This document shows, one piece after another, positions 1 to 9,803 of a DNA stretch of 48,704 nucleotides. The stretch is from an uncultured SAR86 cluster bacterium (GTDB taxonomy: Bacteria; Pseudomonadota; Gammaproteobacteria; Magnimaribacterales; AG-339-G14): assembly GCA_902629465.1 (NCBI GenBank), contig CACOQX010000006.1, positions 1 through 48,704 on the forward strand. The letters run 5' to 3'. The translations under genes were made by a program, and so were the position numbers. Numbering within the stretch: the stretch's first letter is position 1; every line of letters starts with the position of its first letter. The notes under the pieces are model-generated. The model was not told where the DNA came from. It searched no databases and saw nothing but the letters and a program-made list of their open reading frames with translations.

Positions 1-2
1 TG

Positions 3-272
3 TCTATTTTAGATATAGATTTTTCTAAACTTTTACTAGAAGAACAGAAAGATTCAAAAACTCTTCTTCAGGAATTTTTGCAGTCTCTAGACGAAGATTT
101 GCCTGATTACATAACTACTGAAAAAAAACAAAACGGAGAAATTTATTTTGTCTCTAAGGTAACTTTGCCAATACATAATGTTTTTGGTGAAGGACAAGGA
201 AAAAGTAAAAAATTAGCAGAACAAGAGGCCGCTTCTAACGTTTTAATGATGTTGAATAAAGATGGAAAATAA
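3..272 (+). CDS. rnc: Ribonuclease III, C-terminal part with dsRNA-binding domain (5' truncated by window edge)
   Basis: Frame open from the window start; ends ...FGEGQGKSKKLAEQEAASNVLMML, typical dsRBD; precedes era as in many gammaproteobacteria. Confidence 0.85.
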   Translation, partial: SILDIDFSKLLLEEQKDSKTLLQEFLQSLDEDLPDYITTEKKQNGEIYFVSKVTLPIHNVFGEGQGKSKKLAEQEAASNVLMMLNKDGK

Positions 273-1155
273 ATTTGGTTTTGTTTCGCTATCAGGCCGA
301 ACAAATGTTGGTAAATCAACTTTGCTTAATGCTTTCTTTCAAAAAAAGATTGCCATTACTTCGAGAAAACCACAGACCACGCGCAATCGTATTTTAGGAA
401 TACTCACAGAAGAAAAATCTCAAATCGTTTTTCTAGATACTCCCGGAGTACATCTTGGATTTAAAAGGCAGCTTAACAAAGTCATGAATAAAATCGCCTC
501 TCATTGCTATGAAGAGGTAGATCTTGTTCTCTTCTTGATTGATCGTTTTAAGTGGCAAAAGGAAGAAGAAAATATTCTCAAAAGTTTAAAAAACCTCAAT
601 AAGCCTGTTGTTTTAGTCATCAACAAAATAGATAGATTAAGAGATAAAACTAGGCTGTTAGCATTTGTTAAAGATATCAGTGAAAAATTTAATTTTCTAT
701 CTATTGTTCCGATTTCCGCATTGAAAAAAGATAATTTGATGGAATTAAAAAAAGTTATTCTAAATAATCTGGAAACTGGTCCGCATCATTTCCCAGAAGA
801 CTCTGTAACAGAGTTTTCAGATAATTTTTTTATTTCGGAAATAATTAGAGAAAAAGCAATCAATAGATTAGGCGACGAATTACCTTATCGACTAAATGTC
901 GTGATTGAAAAAATTGATGATTCAAAAAAGCTTAAGACCATTTATGCAGCCGTCATCACTGAGTCTCAAAGTCAAAAAGGGATCATTCTTGGCAAGCAGG
1001 GCATTATGATTAAAGCCATCGGAACAGCTGCTAGAAAAGAATTGGAAAAAAAGTTTTCAAAAAAAGTGAACCTTCAACTTTGGGTTAAAGCCAACAAAAA
1101 TTGGACAAACGACATCAACAAGTTAAAAAAATTTGGGCTTGGAGTTGATTTTTGA
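262..1155 (+). CDS. era: GTPase Era
   Basis: GRTNVGKSTLLN P-loop, DTPG, NKID, C-terminal KH domain (GKQGIMIKAIGTAARKELE). Confidence 0.96.
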   Translation: MENKFGFVSLSGRTNVGKSTLLNAFFQKKIAITSRKPQTTRNRILGILTEEKSQIVFLDTPGVHLGFKRQLNKVMNKIASHCYEEVDLVLFLIDRFKWQKEEENILKSLKNLNKPVVLVINKIDRLRDKTRLLAFVKDISEKFNFLSIVPISALKKDNLMELKKVILNNLETGPHHFPEDSVTEFSDNFFISEIIREKAINRLGDELPYRLNVVIEKIDDSKKLKTIYAAVITESQSQKGIILGKQGIMIKAIGTAARKELEKKFSKKVNLQLWVKANKNWTNDINKLKKFGLGVDF

Positions 1156-1850
1156 AATCTTTAGGCGCTAATGAATCAGAAGCAATTCTTTTACTTAGTA
1201 GAAAGTTTTCAGAAACCAGTCTGATCTGCGAGCTATTTACCAAAAAAAATGGCAGAGTTTCTGTCATAGCGAAAGGCGCACGATCAAAAAGGAATAAATT
1301 TCAAAATGTTGCCGCTCCAAATATTCTAGCTAACGTTAATTATTCTGGTAGAAGCGAACTAAAGACCTTAACTTCTTGGGAAGAAATCAAATACTTTCAA
1401 ATACTTGGAAAAAATTTAAAAATTTTACTTTATCTCAACGAATTGATTTTCAAATTAATAGAAAAGGAAGCAAAACAAGAAAAAATTTTTAATGCCGTAA
1501 TTGATTTTTACAAAATCTTAGAATTAGGAGAAGCTAAAAATATTGAGATATCTTTAAGAGAGCTTGAATATTTTTTAATCTGTGAACTAGGTTATGGATT
1601 TAATTTTCAGGTTGATGACAAAGGCAAAGAGATACAAAAAGATGGAATCTATTATTTTCATCCAGCTCAAGGATTTTCAGAAAAACCTTTAAATAATTTT
1701 TTAAAAGTCTCTGGAATTGATATCATAAATTTTACCAATGGAAAAATCACTTCTGCTTCAGCAAGAAGTAAAATAAAAAAAATCATGCAACTTGCTATCT
1801 CTTATATTGCTGAAAAACCTATGAATGCGGGAACAATATATAATGACTAA
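1152..1850 (+). CDS. recO: DNA repair protein RecO
   Basis: N-terminal OB-fold-like sequence, position after era, 4-nt overlap. Confidence 0.85.
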   Translation: MKSLGANESEAILLLSRKFSETSLICELFTKKNGRVSVIAKGARSKRNKFQNVAAPNILANVNYSGRSELKTLTSWEEIKYFQILGKNLKILLYLNELIFKLIEKEAKQEKIFNAVIDFYKILELGEAKNIEISLRELEYFLICELGYGFNFQVDDKGKEIQKDGIYYFHPAQGFSEKPLNNFLKVSGIDIINFTNGKITSASARSKIKKIMQLAISYIAEKPMNAGTIYND

Positions 1851-2229
1851 ATTAAGAAGCGGAATAGATCTGGTAAAGGTCTCAAGACTAGCAAAGGCTT
1901 ATGAAAACTTTGGTCTTAGATTTTTGCACAGAATATACGACAACCTTGAAATCGAACAATTTCAAAAAAAATCTTCTAGAGCTAAACCTTTCTTTTTAGC
2001 AAAAAACTTTGCTGGTAAAGAAGCTGTATCAAAAGTCATAGGTTATGGCTTTACCAATGGCGTCAGGCCAAAAGACATTGTGATACTCAGAAAATATGGC
2101 AGCCCAAAAGTAAAACTCAATGGAAGAGCTAAATTATTAGCAAAAGAGCAAGGGCTTAAAGATATTTCCCTTAGCCTAAGCGATACCGAAGAACACGCGA
2201 CTGCGATGGCTGTAGCAATCACAGAATGA
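1843..2229 (+). CDS. acpS: Holo-[acyl-carrier-protein] synthase
   Basis: [34 protein letters not shown] motifs; ATG at 1843 preferred over the upstream 1825 start. Confidence 0.92.
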   Translation: MTKLRSGIDLVKVSRLAKAYENFGLRFLHRIYDNLEIEQFQKKSSRAKPFFLAKNFAGKEAVSKVIGYGFTNGVRPKDIVILRKYGSPKVKLNGRAKLLAKEQGLKDISLSLSDTEEHATAMAVAITE

Positions 2230-2873
2230 ATCTCATTATTTTAGGCCCACCTGGAGCTGGTAAAGGAACTCAAGCAGCTTTCATTGCCTCAGAAAAAAAA
2301 ATACCGCATATCTCTACAGGTGATATGTTACGAGAAGCCATTAAGAATGGAACAGAATTAGGCTTGCAGGCAAAGGCAGTAATGGATGCTGGGAATTTGG
2401 TTTCTGATGAGCTCATCATCGAATTGGTCAAAGAGAGGATTTCACAAGACGATTGTAAAAATGGTTTTTTATTTGATGGTTTTCCTAGGACAATACCTCA
2501 AGCTGAAGCACTTCAGAAAAATAACGTTGACATAAATGGAGTCATAGAATTAGTTATTGCAGATGAAGAAATTATCAAAAGAATGTCTGGTCGAAGAATC
2601 CACTTAGCGTCAGGTAGAACATACCACGTTGATTTCAATCCACCCATAAAACCTGGACTGGACGATGAAACGGGCGAGGAACTTATCATTAGAAAAGATG
2701 ATGAGCCAGAAACAGTCAAAGATCGTCTTAAAGTCTATTGGACTCAAACTCAACCGTTGATTGAATATTATTCAAACTTTAAAAACGTTTCAGATTTCAA
2801 GTATCTTACTGTTGATGGCACTTTATCCGTTGAGGAAATTAAAAATAATATTAAAGACTTTTTATCTCAGTAA
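2226..2873 (+). CDS. adk: Adenylate kinase
   Basis: [26 protein letters not shown] motifs. Confidence 0.97.
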   Translation: MNLIILGPPGAGKGTQAAFIASEKKIPHISTGDMLREAIKNGTELGLQAKAVMDAGNLVSDELIIELVKERISQDDCKNGFLFDGFPRTIPQAEALQKNNVDINGVIELVIADEEIIKRMSGRRIHLASGRTYHVDFNPPIKPGLDDETGEELIIRKDDEPETVKDRLKVYWTQTQPLIEYYSNFKNVSDFKYLTVDGTLSVEEIKNNIKDFLSQ

Positions 2874-3545
2874 ATGACCAACATTTTAGCTATTGAAACC
2901 TCTTCGGTTTATTGTTCAATTGGCTTAGCTAAAAATAAAGAAATATATATCGAGCATTCTCAGGAAGAAAATACTCACGGTAAAAATATTTTTGGTTTTA
3001 TCGATAACCTCCTTAAAAAATCTCAACTTGAAAAAGAAGACCTAGACTTCATTGCCTTGAGTGTCGGCCCAGGATCTTTTACAGGGTTAAGGGTAGGGTG
3101 TTCTGTAGCGCAAGGCCTTGCTTTTGGTTTGCAAAAGAAAATTTTACCTCTTTCTAGTCTTGTGATTTTAGCTCAAACTGTTTTTTTAGAACACAAAGCC
3201 AAAGAACTTTTTATTGTCAAAGAAGCACATATGAACGACTTATATGTTGGAAAATTTATAAGAACAAATAATGATGTAGCTCTTCCTTTAATTAACGATA
3301 CTGCTATTAAGAAAACAGAACTTTCTGATTTTATTTCTTCAGATAACAAGGAAGTCATCTGTAGCGATTGTCATGAGTTTTTTGACTACTTAATTAAACC
3401 TAGCCTATTAGAAACAAATAATCATGCAAAAGGTTTATTACACTTAGCCTGTAATCTCGATGATTTAGATACCAGATTGAAAAATCCTGAAGAGGTATAT
3501 CCTACTTATCTTTCAGGCACCGAACAATGGAAGAGAGTTAAATAA
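2874..3545 (+). CDS. tsaB: tRNA threonylcarbamoyladenosine biosynthesis protein TsaB
   Basis: ILAIETSS, GPGSFTGLRVG motifs. Confidence 0.93.
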   Translation: MTNILAIETSSVYCSIGLAKNKEIYIEHSQEENTHGKNIFGFIDNLLKKSQLEKEDLDFIALSVGPGSFTGLRVGCSVAQGLAFGLQKKILPLSSLVILAQTVFLEHKAKELFIVKEAHMNDLYVGKFIRTNNDVALPLINDTAIKKTELSDFISSDNKEVICSDCHEFFDYLIKPSLLETNNHAKGLLHLACNLDDLDTRLKNPEEVYPTYLSGTEQWKRVK

Positions 3546-4322
3546 ATGGAAGTTTTGCAAATTCTAATTTTGTCAATCATACAAGGCTTGACTGAATTTT
3601 TGCCTATTTCTAGCTCTGCGCACTTAATAATAACTTCCTCAATCTTAGGTCAAGAGACCCAATCAATTACTATTGATATTTTTGCTCATGGTGGCAGTTT
3701 ATTTGCAGTAATTATTTATTTTAGAGCAGAACTAACTGACGCTTTACAAGATTACAAATTATCTTCAAGCGATTCTTTTTTAAATAAATTATTGCTTGGA
3801 TCCTTGCCAATATTAATTACAGGATTTTTATTAAGAGATTTCATTTCAGAAAATTTAAGGACACTAGACATTGTTGCGCTATCAACTATTTTTTTTGGCA
3901 TTCTTCTTTGGATTGCTGATAGAGACTCAAAAGAAGAAATGGCTTATGAATCAGTAACTTTTAAACATGCTTTTTTCATTGGTTTAGCTCAATGCTTGGC
4001 TTTGATTCCAGGAACCAGCCGTTCGGCGATCACAATAATTTGTGCTTTATTTTTGAGCTATTCTAGAACGGTTGCCTCAAAGTTTGCTTTTATGCTTGCA
4101 ATACCTACTTTGGGTTTTATTTTCTTTTCTGAAATTATCGCCTTAGGATTTACCTCATCAGAAATAAATTGGCTTGATGTTCTTTTGGTTTCAACCTTTT
4201 CTTTTTTGAGCTCTTACTTATGCATCGGAATTTTTTTAAATCTTATCGAAAGAATAGGCTTTACACCTTTTGTCGTCTATAGAGTTTTGCTGGGGATTTT
4301 TTTACTTTTTTTAGCCTACTAA
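3546..4322 (+). CDS. uppP: Undecaprenyl-diphosphatase UppP/BacA
   Basis: IIQGLTEFLPISSSAHL and PGTSRSA motifs, polytopic membrane protein. Confidence 0.95.
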   Translation: MEVLQILILSIIQGLTEFLPISSSAHLIITSSILGQETQSITIDIFAHGGSLFAVIIYFRAELTDALQDYKLSSSDSFLNKLLLGSLPILITGFLLRDFISENLRTLDIVALSTIFFGILLWIADRDSKEEMAYESVTFKHAFFIGLAQCLALIPGTSRSAITIICALFLSYSRTVASKFAFMLAIPTLGFIFFSEIIALGFTSSEINWLDVLLVSTFSFLSSYLCIGIFLNLIERIGFTPFVVYRVLLGIFLLFLAY

Positions 4323-5162
4323 TTGTCTTTTGATGCTCCACCCACTATATTTTTGAACCACATAAAAGATATAGGATATAAATCTAACGATTCCAGGAAT
4401 CTTTGTTTCTTCTGCAAAAACTTCTCTTTTTAATAAGCTTTCATACCAATCATTAACATTGGGATGAAGAATATGTATTGGATATCTTGCAGCCTTAAGT
4501 CTTGAAACATAAATAAACCATGCAATATCGGGCAAGGTTAGTTCGTTGCCCAAAATGTAGGTATGGTGAGTAAGTTTTTCATTGATTTCATCAAGATGCA
4601 GTTTGAGATTGAGTAAAGATTTGGTTGCAACTTCGTCTGTGATCCCTACTTTTTTATAATTCTCCCAAAACTTTCTATTTGCGTCGTCTTCTGAATCCTG
4701 ATTCCCATGCAAGGTAGCCTTTGATTCGGATTTTTCTTGAATTTTTACGTTATTCAAAAATTTTGGAACTAAGAATTTAAAAGTAACATTTCGGATATCT
4801 AAATGAAGGTCATTTTCTTCAATCATCATCTGATTTATCTCTTCTTCTTTTTCTGCAGGTATCAAAGTCATGGCAGGGAATTTATTGTCTAAATACTTAA
4901 GGATGTCATTACTCTCGATATGAACCTCTCCGTCATCAACCAAAACAGGAACCAACGATCTTGGAGTAATGCCTTGAAAGTAAGGAGAAAAGTTTTCTTT
5001 TTTTTGAAGATTAATATGATGGCCTGTGTAATCTATATTTTTTAGACCCATAAAAATTCTTGTTTTCATTGAACAAGCAGAAAAAGTGAAATGAAAGAGA
5101 TGGATTCCTTTCCAAGAAAGGACTTCTTTTGTTTTAATATCTTCTTGTCTGAGTTTAACCAT
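4311..5162 (-). CDS. Glutathione S-transferase family protein
   Basis: N-terminal thioredoxin-like fold with SLVPVLVDDGEVHIESNDILKYLD, C-terminal helical domain. Confidence 0.75.
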   Translation of the reverse strand: MVKLRQEDIKTKEVLSWKGIHLFHFTFSACSMKTRIFMGLKNIDYTGHHINLQKKENFSPYFQGITPRSLVPVLVDDGEVHIESNDILKYLDNKFPAMTLIPAEKEEEINQMMIEENDLHLDIRNVTFKFLVPKFLNNVKIQEKSESKATLHGNQDSEDDANRKFWENYKKVGITDEVATKSLLNLKLHLDEINEKLTHHTYILGNELTLPDIAWFIYVSRLKAARYPIHILHPNVNDWYESLLKREVFAEETKIPGIVRFISYIFYVVQKYSGWSIKRQLVG

Positions 5163-5176
5163 TTTTTTTTACTAAC

Positions 5177-5950
5177 ATGAATAATTTTACAGAAAGAAAG
5201 CCATTTGTATCTTATCTTTCGAAAAGTGAAATCAGATTTGCAGAACAATTTGCTTCAAAACATGGTTTGCAATTTATCACACCGAGAAACTTAAGGATCT
5301 CCGATATACACAAGCAAGTCATATGGGCATCAGCCAAAAACCTTGCATTGCAAGATTTGGCAATAAAGAACTCAAAACCTTTTGTCATCGATTACAAGGA
5401 CTTTAAAAAAATTATGGCCAAATCATCTTTGCTAAAGAAATGTTTTTCCAAAAAAGATATTGGGAGAAAGGTTATTGATATGACTGCAGGATTTTGCATA
5501 GATGCTTTAGAAATAAGTTTCCTTGGTTATTCAGTCACTGCTATAGAAAAAAAATCTTGGCTGTATGAATTTACAAATCAATGTCTGCAAAATTCAAAGC
5601 ATAAAGATTTGAAACATTCCATTAATCGAATAGATTTTCTAAACGGCGATTCTTTGGATCTCATAAAAAATTTTTCAGATCATGAGATTGTCTATCTGGA
5701 CCAAATGTTTGAACAAAAAAATGATGCAAGAGCCAAAAAAGAAATACAATTTTTAAGAAATTTAGATTTTGAAGAATTTGATTTAATGAGATTTAAAAAG
5801 TCTCTGAAACATAACAATTTCAAGAAAATTATTTACAAATCAGCTCTGCATAGCAACATGAGCACGCTTATTAATTTAAAGCCTTCCCGTGTTATCAAAG
5901 GCAAAGCATTTAAATACAATATATTTACCGTAGACCAGGAGAACGAATGA
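5177..5950 (+). CDS. rsmJ: RsmJ-like 16S rRNA (guanine1516-N2) methyltransferase
   Basis: VIDMTAGFCIDALEISFLGYSVTAIEK and VYLDQMFEQKNDARAKKEIQ resemble the RsmJ (YhiQ) SAM-binding and catalytic motifs. Confidence 0.75.
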   Translation: MNNFTERKPFVSYLSKSEIRFAEQFASKHGLQFITPRNLRISDIHKQVIWASAKNLALQDLAIKNSKPFVIDYKDFKKIMAKSSLLKKCFSKKDIGRKVIDMTAGFCIDALEISFLGYSVTAIEKKSWLYEFTNQCLQNSKHKDLKHSINRIDFLNGDSLDLIKNFSDHEIVYLDQMFEQKNDARAKKEIQFLRNLDFEEFDLMRFKKSLKHNNFKKIIYKSALHSNMSTLINLKPSRVIKGKAFKYNIFTVDQENE

Positions 5951-6315
5951 ATTATCAAAAAGATGTATCTAACTTTATGATCTTAGGAGAACAAAAAATA
6001 TCTTCAGATCTTAATCTTAATAATAAGCAAACTCAGCTTTATATGAATTTGATCAAAGAGGAGTTTGAAGAGACCGCGAAAGCATTTGATGAAGAAGACT
6101 TGATTGAGGTTGCTGATGGTCTTGCAGATATGGTTTGGGTCATTATGGGTATGTGCAATAGTGCGGGCATAGATTTTGATAAGATTTGGGAAGAGGTGAA
6201 AAGCTCAAATATGAGTAAATTTGTTGATGGAAAATTCATTAAAAATGACGCTGGGAAGATTATGAAGCCAGAGACATATTTCAAACCAAACATCAAAAAA
6301 GCTTTGGGTTTATAA
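5947..6315 (+). CDS. MazG/HisE-like nucleoside (phosphoribosyl-ATP-type) pyrophosphohydrolase
   Basis: EEFEETAKAFDEEDLIEVADGLADMVWVIMG: EExxE...ExxD motif. Confidence 0.75.
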   Translation: MNYQKDVSNFMILGEQKISSDLNLNNKQTQLYMNLIKEEFEETAKAFDEEDLIEVADGLADMVWVIMGMCNSAGIDFDKIWEEVKSSNMSKFVDGKFIKNDAGKIMKPETYFKPNIKKALGL

Positions 6316-6317
6316 TT

Positions 6318-6344
6318 CATGCCGCCTTGAAGGCGGCATGTTTT
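6318..6344 (+). terminator. Hairpin catgccgcctt/gaaggcggcatg followed by tttt
   Basis: Perfect inverted repeat just after the 6315 stop. Confidence 0.8.
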
Positions 6345-6352
6345 GGGGGAGA

Positions 6353-6799
6353 TTATTCTGTAATTAATTCTCCTGAATTAATTTGAATAACTTTTGCTTT
6401 TTCTGACTCTGGAATAATCCTTTCTAGATTTATCTTTAATAAACCATTCTTTAGATCGGCTGTTTTTACAACAACTTCAGGCGCAAGAGAGAATTGCAAT
6501 TTAAAGGCCCTCGCAGCAATACCTTGATGTAAGACTTCTCCAGAAGAATTTTTAGAACCTTCGTGAGTTATGCTCAAGTTATTTTCCTTAGTTTCGACGG
6601 TTAAATCGTCTTCGCTAAGTCCTGCAACTGCTACCTCGATGGTAATATCATTCCCTTCGCGTTTGATGTTGTAAGGCGGATAAGACCTTGAATCTTCTCC
6701 TATTTCACTGAATGTTCTCAATGAATCAAACAAACTATCAAATCCTAAAAACCTCGTTGAGAAAAAAGGATCTGATAAATTTAATAAACTATTTTTCAT
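6353..6799 (-). CDS. Small heat shock protein Hsp20/IbpA family
   Basis: Alpha-crystallin domain: YPPYNIKREGNDITIEVAVAGLSEDDLTVETKENNLSITHEG. Confidence 0.94.
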   Translation of the reverse strand: MKNSLLNLSDPFFSTRFLGFDSLFDSLRTFSEIGEDSRSYPPYNIKREGNDITIEVAVAGLSEDDLTVETKENNLSITHEGSKNSSGEVLHQGIAARAFKLQFSLAPEVVVKTADLKNGLLKINLERIIPESEKAKVIQINSGELITE

Positions 6800-6899
6800 A
6801 ATAAACTCCTTAAAATTTAAGCAAGTTAATAAAAAGACACCTCATTCAAGCATGTCAACCCATGGAAAGATCCCATCACGGCAATCTTTCTCAATATTT

Positions 6900-6927
6900 A
6901 TATGGGGGTATTTTTTATCTTTTCAAG
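6900..6927 (-). promoter_or_regulatory. Sigma32 heat-shock promoter for hsp20
   Basis: Minus strand reads CTTGAAA-N13-CCCCATAT, matching consensus CTTGAAA-N11-16-CCCCATnT, about 100 nt upstream of the hsp20 start. Confidence 0.88.
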
Positions 6928-6930
6928 ACT

Positions 6931-9300
6931 TTAAGGAGTGTTTTTGGAAAGTTCTTTCAGCCAATTTGGCTCTAAAAACTTATTGGCATCTTTTTCTAAT
7001 CGTTGAGTTATTCTTGTGGGATAAAGCATTCCCTTATCATCCTCGCGGACATATTTATTTTCTATTAACCGATTTAAGAAAACATCAAACATCCATTTTT
7101 CTGAAAATTCTGGCGTAAGTCTTGCTTGAGTTTTTTCTAAATTTTTGAGTACTTCTAGAGAATTTCTTTCCAATTCATTTTTTGAAATATGTTCAGCTGA
7201 ATTTTTCCATAATTGGGAAATCAGAACGTAAAATCTATCAATGGATGGTTGAACAAGTCTTCCCAGCGATTGAGTTTCATAAAATTCCTTTGATTTAAAA
7301 TCAGGCCTTCTAAAAACTTTGGAATCTTCAAGAATGAGATTTTTATTTATAAGTTTGTTAAGTTTTAACTCAATTATTTGATCCAAATCGTCCTCATCCC
7401 ATTTAAGAAAAAATTCTTCTTTTAAAAACGGATAAATCATTTTTATGGACTGCAATAAATCTTCCTTAATTATTTCTTTTTGATACTGAAAAAAACCACA
7501 TATTAGTGACTCAAAAATAAGCAAGTGAGAAATATTATTTCTGTAAAAGCTAAGTTTAGCCGCCTCTAAATTTGTCAAAGAAATTCTGTCGTTTATGTCT
7601 TCCTTAGAAAGGAAACCCAACTTTCTCATTTGATCAATTATTTCCTCTCCAGTTTTTTCACAAATCAAAGTTTTGGCAGAATATTTATCCTCTTCAAGCA
7701 AGTACTTCAATAATTTAATACTTGAAACAAGTTCTCGTTTTGAGATAGAGAAACCATCACTGTTCAAAATTGCCAAAGAAAATAACGCAGTAGATGTCAC
7801 AACAGTTGAGTCGTTGATATTTGTCATGATTTTCTTACCAAGAACAGGAGTAACTTTGAAGAGCCAATCCTTCTCAGATGAATAATCACTCAGTGGATAT
7901 TCTTTTAAAAGGGTATTCAAATTTATAGGCTCTCCAAATTGCAAATAAGCCTCTCCAAGATAATTTCTAAAATCTCTAAATACCGAAAAAATATCTTTTA
8001 AATTTTCTTTTTTCTTCTCTGCACCCATTACTTCATTAATATAAGAATTTCCTTCAAGGACTTTTTCATAGTTAATAGAAATAGGTACGAAACTAACTTG
8101 TTTTTCATCCATACCCAAGAAGGATCTTAGAATCATCGAAATAATCCCGGGTCTTGGCGGCATTAATTTTCCTGACCTAGATCGACCCCCTTCCGGAAAA
8201 AATTCAATCGAATGACCTCTTTGCATCAACTTTCTTAGATGCTCATAAAATACAACAGAGTAAAGACGATTATTGCTAAAAGACCGCCTCATAAAAAAAG
8301 CACCTCCTTTTCTCAAAAGTGGGCCTACCAGCGGTAAATTTAAATTTTTACCAGCGACGATTTGAGGCAGCATCAAGTCTTTGTAGTAAAGCAAATAAGA
8401 TAAAGCTAAATAATCAATATGAGAACGATGACAAGGTGAAAAAATTAGAGAGGTGCTGGGCGCAATTTTTCTAATTTCTTCGAAATTCAATACTTCCAAG
8501 TTCTCATATCTCGAGTTCCAGAACCAACTAAGGCCTCTATCGTAAAGATAAATAAATGGATAAGACATATCCGAACAAATTTCCCATACATATTTACTAG
8601 CTTTTTTTCTTAATTGAGCTATTTTTTTAGGACTGCCTTCAGATTCAGATTCAATAAAACTTTTAATCGAATTAGAATTTAGAATACTAGTTACCAATGT
8701 TCTTCTATTGGAAATATCTGGTCCTAAATGAGCTTTTCGATTTTGTCTGAATCTAGCTCTCAAAAGCCTTTCAGTTTTTAAAACAAGATTTTTATCTGAT
8801 TCTGGACTATTGAAAATTTCATCCACTTCAAGAGGTTTGTGAAAAAATATTTTCACATTCCTACCATTAAATAAAAGTTTGAATAAGTTTCTGATAAAAC
8901 TAGTTCCTTCCCAAGATTCTCTAAACAAAAGCTTTAGCCAGTTATCCTGTCGTTCCGGTGATTTTCCCCAAAAAACGTCTACCGGAATGATGATTGCTTT
9001 TTTTGAAAAATTTCTATTTTCAGCAAGGATTCCCAATTCTTTTGGGTGCATTCTTTTTGGAGTCTGCCATGGAAATTTTCTTTTTGGATTTCTAATTTGA
9101 AAATAATTTTTTTTAATTGGAGATTTTTCATTTTTTAAATCAAGTCCAGTTAAATTTTTTTGCTTAGTAAGGATTTTTAAAGCTTGATAATCTATTCTTG
9201 AGGTTGAGGAAAGTGCGTAGATAATGTCTTCATTTTTCAAAAGTAATTCGGTTTTTTTCGATTCACTCTCGTGATTAGCTTTGATTAGAAAATTAAACAT
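6931..9300 (-). CDS. plsB: Glycerol-3-phosphate 1-O-acyltransferase PlsB
   Basis: SPCHRSHIDYLALSY (HXXXXD), GAFFMRRSF, FFPEGGRSRSGKLMPPRPG motifs; length. Confidence 0.95.
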   Translation of the reverse strand: MFNFLIKANHESESKKTELLLKNEDIIYALSSTSRIDYQALKILTKQKNLTGLDLKNEKSPIKKNYFQIRNPKRKFPWQTPKRMHPKELGILAENRNFSKKAIIIPVDVFWGKSPERQDNWLKLLFRESWEGTSFIRNLFKLLFNGRNVKIFFHKPLEVDEIFNSPESDKNLVLKTERLLRARFRQNRKAHLGPDISNRRTLVTSILNSNSIKSFIESESEGSPKKIAQLRKKASKYVWEICSDMSYPFIYLYDRGLSWFWNSRYENLEVLNFEEIRKIAPSTSLIFSPCHRSHIDYLALSYLLYYKDLMLPQIVAGKNLNLPLVGPLLRKGGAFFMRRSFSNNRLYSVVFYEHLRKLMQRGHSIEFFPEGGRSRSGKLMPPRPGIISMILRSFLGMDEKQVSFVPISINYEKVLEGNSYINEVMGAEKKKENLKDIFSVFRDFRNYLGEAYLQFGEPINLNTLLKEYPLSDYSSEKDWLFKVTPVLGKKIMTNINDSTVVTSTALFSLAILNSDGFSISKRELVSSIKLLKYLLEEDKYSAKTLICEKTGEEIIDQMRKLGFLSKEDINDRISLTNLEAAKLSFYRNNISHLLIFESLICGFFQYQKEIIKEDLLQSIKMIYPFLKEEFFLKWDEDDLDQIIELKLNKLINKNLILEDSKVFRRPDFKSKEFYETQSLGRLVQPSIDRFYVLISQLWKNSAEHISKNELERNSLEVLKNLEKTQARLTPEFSEKWMFDVFLNRLIENKYVREDDKGMLYPTRITQRLEKDANKFLEPNWLKELSKNTP

Positions 9301-9385
9301 TAGAAGTCATTCCTTCTTTATAGTGATAAGATGCGAATTTTAACAAAACAAATCTTATTTTTAATGAATTTTACTCTGTAATATA

Positions 9386-9471
9386 GCCGGAGTGGCGGAA
9401 TTGGTAGACGCGTTCGATTCAAAATCGAGTGCCCACAAGGCGTGAGAGTTCGAGTCTCTCCTCCGGCACCA
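9386..9471 (+). tRNA. tRNA-Leu (CAA), CCA encoded
   Basis: gccggag...ctccggc acceptor stem, ttcga-ttCAAaa-tcgag anticodon arm, variable arm, T-arm gagttcgagtctc. Confidence 0.95.
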
Positions 9472-9485
9472 AAGGAGAATTTAAT

Positions 9486-9800
9486 ATGAAAGAAACCGAA
9501 ATAGTCATGGCTCAACAAACGCCAAGTTTTTTTGGCCCTCAATTAATTTTATTAATTGGTTTTGTCGCCATAATGTATTTTTTAATCATCAGGCCCCAAA
9601 ACAAAAGGCTCAAAGCTCAAAAAGAAATGATTGAGTCACTCTCTGTGGGAGACGAAGTGATTGCTTCGGGCGGTATGGTCTGCGTTATTACAAAGATGAA
9701 TGATGACTTTTTAACCGTACGAGCCAATGACACAGTTCTTACAATCCAGCGAGAATCTGTAAGTAACGTTTTGCCAAAAGGAACAATTAAATCTCTCTAA
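9486..9800 (+). CDS. yajC: Preprotein translocase subunit YajC
   Basis: MYFLIIRPQNKRLKAQKEMIESLSVGDEVIASGGMVCVI; ATG at 9486 with SD aaaggag preferred over the 9429 start inside the tRNA. Confidence 0.95.
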   Translation: MKETEIVMAQQTPSFFGPQLILLIGFVAIMYFLIIRPQNKRLKAQKEMIESLSVGDEVIASGGMVCVITKMNDDFLTVRANDTVLTIQRESVSNVLPKGTIKSL

Positions 9801-9803
9801 AAA

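Noticed and set aside
6852-7118. Plus-strand 88-aa ORF
   Set aside because: Antisense to the sigma32 promoter/leader of hsp20 and the plsB 3' end.
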